This document shows positions 36,641 to 42,751 of a DNA stretch of 42,751 bases, piece after piece; the stretch's first letter is position 1; every line of letters starts with the position of its first letter. A model generated the notes under the pieces. It was not told where the DNA came from and did not search any database. It saw nothing but the letters and a program-made list of their open reading frames with translations. The stretch covers positions 1 through 42,751 of the forward strand of contig QKHT01000315.1 in the NCBI GenBank assembly GCA_003249935.1. Reading direction: 5' to 3'. Origin of the DNA: Bacteroidota bacterium (lineage in GTDB: Bacteria > Bacteroidota > Bacteroidia > Bacteroidales > UBA5342). Position numbers and translations under genes: made by a program.

Positions 36641-36880
36641 AAAGTTCGCAACACAACCTAATTTTGTCGAAAGATGCAAAGAAAATTATAACTTCGCAAC
36701 ACTAATTGTATTTTTGTATTGTTTTACTGGCCATGCAATATCCATAGGGCGGATGCAAAGAAATAGATTCATTTCATTCATATAACCTCAGGATTGAACC
36801 GTTTGAAATAGCAGTTTGCGACAAATAAACAATATAAAAAACAAAATTTTACGCTTTACAAAAAGAACATAACATTAAAG

Positions 36881-37606
36881 ATGAAAAACATACATATTAA
36901 AACATCGCAAAACGTGGTATTCGAACATGCATCGGCCAGTGTAGGCGAGCGATTGCTGGCCACAGTAATAGATGTGGTGGTAATATACGTTGTATTTTTG
37001 CTGATGATATTTGCTTTTAGCTCGCTTAGAATATCAAATAAAAACTTTTTATTCTATCTGCTTTTAATGCCCGTTTTATTTTACAGTTTAATTTTCGAGG
37101 TATGGACCAAGGGCCAGTCACTTGGAAAAAAAGCATTAAAACTCAGGGTTGTTCGAATCGATGGTCGTCCCGCAGGATTTTTCGACTATTTTATCCGATG
37201 GATTTTCAGGCTCACAGATATTACCATTTCGCTGGGTAGCGTGGCTATTGTTTCGATTGTGGCCACCAAAAAATCGCAGCGTATTGGCGATCTTGCAGCA
37301 GGCACCACCGTTATTCGGTTCAACCCAAAAATAGTAAAAGGCGAATTGTATAAAGCGTTGCCCGACAATTACAGCCTTCAGTTTGCCGGGGTTGCAAACC
37401 TCAAGGCAAAAGACATTAATACCATAAACGAAATTGTAACCTATACTCAAACATCGCTTCGCAGTGCACAGTCGATGGAGCTGGCACAAAAAACCAAAGA
37501 GGCCATTTGTAAAAAACTGAACATAACGACCGACATGGGTTCAACCAAATTTTTAAAAACCATATTACAGGATTACAGCTATTTGCAAATGACCAACGGC
37601 CAATAA
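36881..37606 (+). CDS. RDD family membrane protein
   Basis: This 241-aa membrane protein carries an RDD domain over about residues 16-150: ASVGERLLATVIDVVVIYVVF (an RDD-like Arg/Asp start), GQSLGKKALKLRVV, and QRIGDLAAGTTVI. The C-terminal ~75 residues are soluble. The RDD family has been linked to ion exchange, but function is unproven here. It diverges from the SpoIIM operon, a layout repeated in many Bacteroidota, suggesting a shared process. A hairpin terminator follows at 37645-37680. A GGTTCAACC site lies at 37317 and another at 37538. Confidence 0.88.
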   Translation: MKNIHIKTSQNVVFEHASASVGERLLATVIDVVVIYVVFLLMIFAFSSLRISNKNFLFYLLLMPVLFYSLIFEVWTKGQSLGKKALKLRVVRIDGRPAGFFDYFIRWIFRLTDITISLGSVAIVSIVATKKSQRIGDLAAGTTVIRFNPKIVKGELYKALPDNYSLQFAGVANLKAKDINTINEIVTYTQTSLRSAQSMELAQKTKEAICKKLNITTDMGSTKFLKTILQDYSYLQMTNGQ

Positions 37607-37644
37607 TGGGCTTGGCCGAACCATGGCTTTTGCGAGGTGTGGCA

Positions 37645-37680
37645 AAAAAAAGAGTGTTGGCAGCCAACACTCTTTGCAAA
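37645..37680. terminator. Hairpin terminator between convergent genes
   Basis: AAGAGTGTTGGC and GCCAACACTCTT (37649-37674) are perfectly complementary. Minus-strand transcription meets a strong T-tract after the stem, so it serves the Spy-like gene best and may also end the RDD transcript. Confidence 0.85.
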
Positions 37681-37696
37681 TTTTTAAACCATACCG

Positions 37697-38149
37697 TTAT
37701 TTTTTAGGCCGTTGCTGTACTTTGTCGAATATTTCGCGATTAAATTGCTCTTCGGTACGGTATAGTTTCCAGAGTTTTTCGGACGGCAATATGGTTTTGA
37801 ACCGAACGTGATATTCCTGAAGCAGTGCAGCTTGTTTTACCTTTAGATCGACAAACTCGTCGGCCATTTTTTCGAAATCTTTGGCCGACATATTTACGGC
37901 AGGTGCCCGGAGTTCTTCTCCGGTTTTTTTTATTTCGCGCAATAAATCAATTTTTTTCTTTTCGTATTGGTTGTAAACCGGCCAAAATACCTGGGCTTCG
38001 TCGGGCGTAAGTTGTAATTTTTGTGTAAAAAATGCCACCTTTTGCGTACGGTACTGGTCGAGTTTTGCTTTATTGCCATTGTGTACCGATTGGGCACTTG
38101 CGGCCAAAGCAACATACATTACAATGATGGTAAATATATTACGTTTCAT
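37697..38149 (-). CDS. Spy/CpxP-like periplasmic protein
   Basis: This 150-aa exported protein starts at 38149 (MKRNIFTIIVMYVALAASAQ), with a signal peptide ending at SAQ. The body is highly helical and charged with the LTPDEAQVFWPVYNQYEKKK element, similar to LTXXQ-type proteins of the Spy/CpxP family, which bind unfolded proteins in the periplasm or sense metals. The link to the sigma factor upstream suggests a role as sensor or target of that ECF system; this is inferred from gene order (sigma, anti-sigma-like, this gene). Confidence 0.8.
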   Translation of the reverse strand: MKRNIFTIIVMYVALAASAQSVHNGNKAKLDQYRTQKVAFFTQKLQLTPDEAQVFWPVYNQYEKKKIDLLREIKKTGEELRAPAVNMSAKDFEKMADEFVDLKVKQAALLQEYHVRFKTILPSEKLWKLYRTEEQFNREIFDKVQQRPKK

Positions 38150-38161
38150 AAGCATCAGAAT

Positions 38162-38518
38162 TTAATTGTTAGTTGTTAAAGATTCATCGTCGAGACACAA
38201 ACCCAAAACCTGATACTCGTCGAGTGTAGAGTAGAGCATATCGGCATCGGGTTGCATTTTTATATTTTCGGCCACTGCGGGTTCGCTGGCCGTATTGTGC
38301 AAAATAATTTTATCGACCAACACAAACAGCGCAAAAGCTGCGGCCAGATACAACAATGGCCTTAGCGCACGCGAATAGGCCCCTTTGCCCACAGTATGCT
38401 TCACAAAAGTCTTGCGAAACAACTCATCTTCGAATTTATCGAAATAGTGATCCGGCACTTTAAACGGATTTTCACCGCTGTGGCTTTCGTTGTCGAAATG
38501 ATATTTTGTTGTTTTCAT
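38162..38518 (-). CDS. Putative anti-sigma factor, single-span membrane protein
   Basis: This 118-aa protein has a cytoplasmic N-terminal part (NPFKVPDHYFDKFEDELFRK), one membrane segment (LLYLAAAFALFVLVDKII) and a short periplasmic tail with acidic residues. The NPFKVPDxYF motif is seen in small Bacteroidota proteins encoded after ECF sigma factors. No zinc-binding anti-sigma motif (HxxxCxxC) is present. Assignment as anti-sigma factor rests on topology and on its place between sigma (63 bp upstream) and the Spy-like gene. Confidence 0.65.
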   Translation of the reverse strand: MKTTKYHFDNESHSGENPFKVPDHYFDKFEDELFRKTFVKHTVGKGAYSRALRPLLYLAAAFALFVLVDKIILHNTASEPAVAENIKMQPDADMLYSTLDEYQVLGLCLDDESLTTNN

Positions 38519-38580
38519 GCTCCGTATTGTTTTTCTATGTGTTTCTCAATGCATTATAGACCATAATATGGGCAAAAAGT

Positions 38581-39126
38581 TTAATCCTCTTCACTCAAAT
38601 AGCGTTCTAATTTTGCAACCGCATGGTGGTACGATGCTTTTAAAGCACCTACCGATGTTTGAAGGATTTCGGACATTTCCTCGTACTTTATTTCGTCGAA
38701 ATAGCGCATATTAAACACCAACCGCTGTTTTTCGGGCAGCAATAGAATCGCTTTTTGCAATTTTCGGGTCGCTTCGTCGCCATCGAAATATACATCCGAC
38801 TCCATATGGCGAAATAAATCGTCTTCGATTTCGTTGGCCGAAAAAATATTTTTTTTACGTTTTTCGGCCAAAAAGGTGAGCGATTCGTTTACAGCAATGC
38901 GATATAGCCAGGTAAAAAGCTGCGATTCTTCGCGAAACGAGTCTAACCCCTTCCAGGCTTTAATAAAAATATTTTGCAGAATATCGTCGGCATCGTCGTG
39001 CACCACCACCATTTTACGCACATGCCAATACAGCCGTTCGCGATAGGCTTTTACTAACAGTTTAAAACCGGCTTCGCGGTTGGTGTGTAGCAGACTGACT
39101 ATTTCGATATCGGATTTTGTTGCCAT
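38581..39126 (-). CDS. RNA polymerase ECF sigma factor
   Basis: This 181-aa ECF sigma factor starts at 39126 (MATKSDIEIVSLLHTNREAGF). Region 2 includes DADDILQNIFIKAWKGLDSFREESQLFTWLYRIAVNES, and region 4 is LPEKQRLVFNMRYFDEIKYEEMSEILQTSVGALKASYHHA, with the helix-turn-helix for -35 recognition. In-frame ATGs upstream would add residues outside the family. It heads a three-gene unit with a putative anti-sigma factor and a Spy-like protein. Upstream lies the repeat-rich non-coding region. Confidence 0.92.
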   Translation of the reverse strand: MATKSDIEIVSLLHTNREAGFKLLVKAYRERLYWHVRKMVVVHDDADDILQNIFIKAWKGLDSFREESQLFTWLYRIAVNESLTFLAEKRKKNIFSANEIEDDLFRHMESDVYFDGDEATRKLQKAILLLPEKQRLVFNMRYFDEIKYEEMSEILQTSVGALKASYHHAVAKLERYLSEED

Positions 39127-39334
39127 AATAATCGCAAATATAACGATTGATATTAAATTGCCGGCAGGCCAACCACATTTTATCATGGCCGAACCGCCGC
39201 GCCCCATTGGTGCATAGAATACAACACTTGGGTAGCCTGTTTTTAGGTTGAACCAAAATTTCTTGCTTCCATGCAACAGGATACCAATTTCGACAATAGT
39301 ACGCCCTTATTTATTCCATTCAGCACTAAAGTGC

Positions 39335-39647
39335 GCCATCGCAACGCGCGACGATGCCAACAAAATTCGGTTCAACCCATCGCAACACGCGATGCCATCT
39401 TTTTTTTCAATTTACCGCCATCGCAACACGCGACGGAGCTAACTAAGTTCGGTTCAACCCATCGCAACACGCGATGCCATCTTTTTTTTCAATTTACCGC
39501 CATCGCAACGCGCGACGATGCCAACAAAATTCGGTTCACCCCATCGCAACACGCGATGCCATCTTTTTTTTCAATTTACCGCCATCGCAACACGCGACGA
39601 TGCCAACTAAGTTCGGTTCAACCCATCGCAACACGCGATGCCATCTT
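39335..39647. repeat. 82-bp tandem repeat array of paired hairpins (3.8 copies)
   Basis: Units begin GCCATCGCAAC at 39335, 39417, 39499 and 39581, an exact 82-bp period; the fourth is cut off near 39647. Each unit has one CATCGCAACRCGCGA element, then GGTTCAACCC (GGTTCACCC in the third), then CATCGCAACACGCGATG, which forms a perfect 6-bp stem with loop AACAC, then a T-tract of eight. Units 1 and 3 resemble one another (CAACAAAATTC), as do units 2 and 4 (CTAACTAAGTTC or CAACTAAGTTC), suggesting that a two-unit block was duplicated. Because 82 is not a multiple of three, the repeats read in different frames and are not a coding repeat. Confidence 0.9.
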
Positions 39648-39838
39648 TAATGGCCCACCTCTTAATGTGGCGGGAGGCGGATTCGAACAGCGGGCTTCTG
39701 TGCTGAACGCGGAATGCCCCTTAAATGTCCAAAGCCCCTTGCTTGCTAAAGCTTTTCGCTAATACATCCATATTTGCCTCTCCCTGTGGCATGAGGCCTT
39801 TGCGCAATACAAAAATCACTTGCCGACATATAAAAAAA
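39648..39838. other. Unassigned block after the tandem repeat
   Basis: The stretch has higher GC than the repeat and no convincing gene. GGATTCGAAC at about 39669 recalls the T-arm of a tRNA read on the minus strand, but the stems do not pair well. The rest up to the terminator shows nothing recognised. Confidence 0.5.
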
Positions 39839-39862
39839 AGGTTCCGACAGAAGTCGGAACCT
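39831..39862 (-). terminator. Terminator of the PHP/DUF3604 gene
   Basis: AGGTTCCGAC (39839-39848) and GTCGGAACCT (39853-39862) form a perfect 10-bp stem with loop AGAA, and on the minus strand a T-tract follows. It lies about 50 bp past the stop codon. Confidence 0.92.
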
Positions 39863-39915
39863 AAATTCATTATAGTAATAAACCGGTTCAAAACACAGAA
39901 CCTATGAAGAGAGAG

Positions 39916-41757
39916 TTATTTTACAAGAAGTCTTTGAGTGGCATTATTCACAGTTACATTATAAATGCCTTTCGACCAATCTGCCACCGAAAAGGACGCA
40001 TTGTTGCCACTCACTTTATTTTTATAAACCACTGCCCCTGCAATATCGCAAACCCTAATCTCACCAGATTGGTTCGAAGCAAAAGATACATTTACAATAT
40101 CGGAAGAGGGATTTGGCGAAATTGAAAATGTCATCTCCCCGGCCGCATTAATACCTTCAGGCACATTTGTTCCATCAATTCCTTCTACAAAAATCGGGTT
40201 CGAATAGAACCATAAATCGGCAAATGCTTTTTCAGGGGTGTTTTCGCCTTCGGTATCCATAAGCGGGTTGCCCGAAGCGTCGGTTTCTCCCGGTGTGTTT
40301 ACCGCTACATTGGAACCACGTAGGCGGAAGTATAATTTGTCTCCTTTTTTAATAGAATATTTCATCGACATCTCTTTCCATCCACCTGATTTCGCGGTCC
40401 ATGGTTGCGTAATAATGTTTGAGGCATCGGCAACCGAAGGAGCTTTGCCAAATCGAGCAATAACTTTTGTAGTCAATACGGTATCTTTGTTATAGGCCTC
40501 CACATTAACCGGAAGTGCTTTCGGTCCAAATACACCGGCAATGATATCTACATGGTCTATTTCGGGATTGGTGTAATTACTGTAACGGTTAAAGTTGTTG
40601 GATTCAGGGTCGCGCAAACGAATGGTTACGGTAACTTCAGTTTTATCGGTTTTAAGGGTTGAACCCATTTTTGCAGTATCTACGTTAAATACCAAAGAGT
40701 CGATAAGGTCGCCCATTACTATCCAGTTATTTCCCGAGCGCAAACCATCGGCCACAGCTTGTGCATCCATCTTTTTGGCTACAAAAGTGTAGTTCTTTTG
40801 ATATTCGCCGGGGAAGAAATCGGCTCCCGATAGTTCGTTGTTGTGACAATCACTGTTAGCAAACAGCCAAAAATGACGGCCTTCGCTCAACATGGCATCC
40901 CATAAACCACCTACACGGGCACACATCCATCCGGCACCGCCGTAAGTTTCAATACCATACGATGGTCTTTTTGAACCATATTCGCCACGGTTGCTACCTT
41001 TTTGGTGACCGGGCACACTTTCGAAACCAAAAAACACATCGGGTGCTGCATCGTTCAGGTCGCGAAAGTGATTAATATTCCAGCCTGTTGAACCGTTGTA
41101 TTTGTAACGTTCGGGGTGAGCCGGTATAACCCAACTTTGTTTCGGATAGTATGTCTGTAACCATGTTACTGCTTCAATCGCCTTTTCGTGTCCGCTTTTT
41201 GTACTTTTCTTCCAGCCATTTGGCGATGTGTCGTCTTTGTCGCTATTATCGAACATATATTCGAACTGAGCCAAAGGTTCTACATCGGGTATGGCATCAA
41301 ACTGATTCGCAATTAAACCCATTGAGGCATGTTCATGTCCGGGAACATTCATCTCATATGCCTGAATCAGTAGTTTGTTTGGTAAAGCTTTACGCCATTG
41401 AAGCAGATCGGGAAACGAGAAATCGCTTAACGATTGCCAACGCCACATGTTCCCATTGTTAGGTTTTCCAAGCACTTTAACACTTGTGTTTTTCCACAAA
41501 ACGTTGCCGTCGATGTCGAGTCCCGACATCAACCCCCAGCTCGAAAAGCCACCACCGTGTTCACTGTTAGCCCACCAATCGAGACCAAACTTGTTGTTCA
41601 TGGTCATCATCTTTCCAAAAGTATAACTACCATCGGTGTAGGTAGTGTGTTGGTGGAAGTCACCCTTTACATAAACACCTTGGGCGTTGGCCGCCAAGCC
41701 TGTTGCGGCTCCTAAAACTAAAGCTGAAGCCAATTGTTTTTTTAAAATACTTAACAT
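39916..41757 (-). CDS. T9SS-exported PHP-domain (DUF3604-like) phosphoesterase-type protein
   Basis: This 613-aa exported protein starts at 41757 (MLSILKKQLASALVLGAATG), with a signal peptide ending at ANAQ. The PHP metal motif is DFHQHTTYTDG (His35, His37); further candidate ligands are NSEHGG, PGHEHASMG, IPAHPER and NSDCHNN. PHP domains hydrolyse phosphoesters with two or three metal ions. The DUF3604 arrangement follows, with a beta-rich C-terminal region and a T9SS type A sorting domain (about residues 540-613, ISPNPSSDIVNVSF, ending VNNATQRLLVK). Export to the surface as a phosphatase or phosphodiesterase is inferred. An upstream in-frame ATG at 41844 is unlikely. Confidence 0.9.
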   Translation of the reverse strand: MLSILKKQLASALVLGAATGLAANAQGVYVKGDFHQHTTYTDGSYTFGKMMTMNNKFGLDWWANSEHGGGFSSWGLMSGLDIDGNVLWKNTSVKVLGKPNNGNMWRWQSLSDFSFPDLLQWRKALPNKLLIQAYEMNVPGHEHASMGLIANQFDAIPDVEPLAQFEYMFDNSDKDDTSPNGWKKSTKSGHEKAIEAVTWLQTYYPKQSWVIPAHPERYKYNGSTGWNINHFRDLNDAAPDVFFGFESVPGHQKGSNRGEYGSKRPSYGIETYGGAGWMCARVGGLWDAMLSEGRHFWLFANSDCHNNELSGADFFPGEYQKNYTFVAKKMDAQAVADGLRSGNNWIVMGDLIDSLVFNVDTAKMGSTLKTDKTEVTVTIRLRDPESNNFNRYSNYTNPEIDHVDIIAGVFGPKALPVNVEAYNKDTVLTTKVIARFGKAPSVADASNIITQPWTAKSGGWKEMSMKYSIKKGDKLYFRLRGSNVAVNTPGETDASGNPLMDTEGENTPEKAFADLWFYSNPIFVEGIDGTNVPEGINAAGEMTFSISPNPSSDIVNVSFASNQSGEIRVCDIAGAVVYKNKVSGNNASFSVADWSKGIYNVTVNNATQRLLVK

Positions 41758-42135
41758 AACTCTAAAATTTGAAATGGTTTTATGGCGGCGAAGATATTCC
41801 CCGGATGTTGTAATAAAGTTACACAAATATTTATTTCTCGACATTACGAATTAAATAGTGGTATCATATATATTATCCTGATTGTGAAGAGATAGTCTAA
41901 ATAGATGAATGGAAAAATGAGGTACAAGTAATTGCGCCAATTGCTCCGGACTAATTGGAATACGAACAAAAATAAAGAAAGTGTCAAATTAGGGCCCATA
42001 TAAGGCGGCTTTTGGGCCTGAACCTAATACTGCAATAGTAGGGCATAAATTAGTCCAAAGTTTGAAATTGAAGATGAGCCCCTTAAATGATGTTGGGGCG
42101 ACAGATGAATTTGGGTTTGGCGTTGAAAGGATAAT
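41758..42135. other. Non-coding gap before the PD-(D/E)XK gene
   Basis: This stretch of 378 bp holds no credible gene. It contains the likely promoter region of the PHP gene (no exact consensus seen) and a weak inverted repeat GGCCCA/TGGGCC near 41993-42017 without a T-tract. Confidence 0.55.
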
Positions 42136-42750
42136 TTACTTCTCACCTAATCTGCGTTTTAGCTCTTCTATTTCTTTATCCTTTTCGCTTAGAGCTTGTC
42201 CCATTTTTGCAATAGAGTCTTTCATGTCCTCGATGCGGCGCTCTTTTTCTTCCAATTCGGCAATAATCTCATCTTCCACATCCATGGTGTTTTGGATGCC
42301 TTCATCCAAAATGGCGCGTTGTAGTTTGCGGATTATATCGCGGTATGCTTCCGGGAAATCGTTTTCGTTAATGCTGAGTATGTGGTTACTCTCCTTTTGA
42401 CTTTGGTCGAAAATGCTCAATATTTTTTCAAGTTCGTTGCGCCGTTTGCCCTTTAATTCGGGAATCTGAATCACGTAGCTATCGTGCGACAGGCTTTCGA
42501 TAAACTCCTCTCTGTTTTTTAGCTGTTCGCCGGTGGCCACATCGGTGTATTTACGGCTGACCTTGATGACCGGTGCGGTTTCGAAATCTAAATGATGGCC
42601 CAAAAAGTAGATGGATACAATCGGCAAAGCCGATTTCCGCTCTTTTCCTTTTATGGTACTTATGGTAGTATTATTCTCTGAGGCGTATTGCTGACCCAAA
42701 TATTTGCGAAACCGCATAATATCGGTGGGGAACTTTGCTTTTTGTATTTC
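42136..42750 (-). CDS. PD-(D/E)XK nuclease family (Rpn/transposase-associated) protein, C-terminal part
   Basis: The frame is open to the right edge, so the N-terminus is outside the window; the ATG at 42717 is internal. The first visible residues are EIQKAKFPTDIMRFRKYLG, where Glu-x-Gln matches the second half of the PD-(D/E)XK catalytic motif of the Rpn / PD-(D/E)XK transposase-associated family. Then come LPIVSIYFLGHHLDF, a basic central region and a long C-terminal coiled coil (about the last 45 residues, EEKERRIEDMKDSIAKMGQA). These proteins are widespread in Bacteroidota; cleavage and spread by recombination are known for Rpn in E. coli. Its activity here is inferred. Confidence 0.8.
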   Translation of the reverse strand, partial: EIQKAKFPTDIMRFRKYLGQQYASENNTTISTIKGKERKSALPIVSIYFLGHHLDFETAPVIKVSRKYTDVATGEQLKNREEFIESLSHDSYVIQIPELKGKRRNELEKILSIFDQSQKESNHILSINENDFPEAYRDIIRKLQRAILDEGIQNTMDVEDEIIAELEEKERRIEDMKDSIAKMGQALSEKDKEIEELKRRLGEK

Positions 42751-42751
42751 G

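Larger units (their letters stand above)
640..40665. repeat. Dispersed nonamer GGTTCAACC (and GGCTGAACC variant)
   Basis: Exact GGTTCAACC or its complement GGTTGAACC begins at 5742, 6573, 9697, 21232, 22481, 25975, 28227, 29251, 30104, 33253, 37317, 37538, 39246, 39369, 39451, 39615 and 40657. The variant GGCTGAACC/GGTTCAGCC begins at 640, 9405, 22209, 24576, 26006, 29343, 30543, 31563 and 33352. Many are followed by CAAAA or AAAA, extending to TTGGTTCAACCAA-like palindromes. These are individual 9-bp sites, not one continuous element. Confidence 0.85.

Noticed and set aside
39655-39700. Possible tRNA 3' end (GGATTCGAAC read on minus strand)
   Set aside because: The T-stem has mismatches at two positions and no acceptor, D or anticodon arm could be found at the right distance.
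39271-39762. Open frame of 163 codons across the tandem repeat
   Set aside because: The repeat period of 82 is not a multiple of three, so the same DNA is read in different frames; the protein has no consistent repeat and no similarity recognised.
41992-42017. Hairpin GGCCCA/TGGGCC as terminator or riboswitch
   Set aside because: Only six pairs with a long loop and no T-tract; no known RNA family is suggested.

Overview
This window is a gene-dense bacterial chromosome segment from a member of the Bacteroidota, most likely class Bacteroidia. The evidence is three secreted proteins with C-terminal type IX secretion (T9SS) type A sorting domains, the gliding lipoprotein GldH, a promoter of the TTTG-N19-TAnnTTTG type, mostly A-rich leaders instead of Shine-Dalgarno sites, and family-specific features such as PiT fused to a PhoU-like domain. 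No rRNA, tRNA, CRISPR array, prophage or intact insertion sequence was found.

Layout. 1-690: 3' end of ribonuclease R and its terminator, then a 22-bp tandem array. 816-6881: two tandem T9SS-exported multidomain proteins (minus strand), with a palindrome and putative promoter upstream. 7163-9688: a multi-PAS sensor histidine kinase. 9842-10132: a Dabb-domain protein. 10186-18697: eight minus-strand genes packed as one or two transcripts: holB, ricT-like, gldH, trmB, an MGMT-like protein lacking the alkyl-acceptor cysteine, an Mrp/ApbC ATPase lacking the CxxC pair, a Tyr/Gly-rich secreted protein and an OmpP1/FadL-like outer-membrane protein. 18849-22189: a PiT-type transporter divergent from a cation diffusion facilitator. 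22295-24492: a serine hydrolase, a truncated AAA ATPase remnant and an LpxH-like hydrolase. 24802-26877: a ureohydrolase-fold protein with half of its metal ligands replaced, and an FMN-dependent NMO/FabK-like enzyme. 26985-30548: a DUF5916 outer-membrane protein, a haem-binding-domain protein and a DUF2752 protein. 30578-37606: a tight six-gene MoxR/DUF58/DUF4350/DUF4129/membrane protein/SpoIIM operon divergent from an RDD gene. 37697-39126: an ECF sigma factor, a probable anti-sigma factor and a Spy/CpxP-like protein. 39127-39915: a long non-coding stretch with an 82-bp tandem repeat. 39916-41757: a T9SS-exported PHP/DUF3604 protein. 42136-42750: the C-terminal part of a PD-(D/E)XK (Rpn-type) protein running off the right end.

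The genes are mainly envelope and surface functions mixed with housekeeping genes (DNA polymerase III, tRNA modification, RNase R). The strongest signals that genes do not explain are (i) a dispersed nonamer GGTTCAACC with 17 exact copies and 9 one-base variants, which is far more than chance, enriched between genes and almost always in the same orientation relative to transcription; (ii) the 82-bp tandem array of paired hairpins that carries the same nonamer; (iii) a four-copy array with exact 22-bp period in which each unit can form a small RNA hairpin; and (iv) several degenerate-active-site enzymes.
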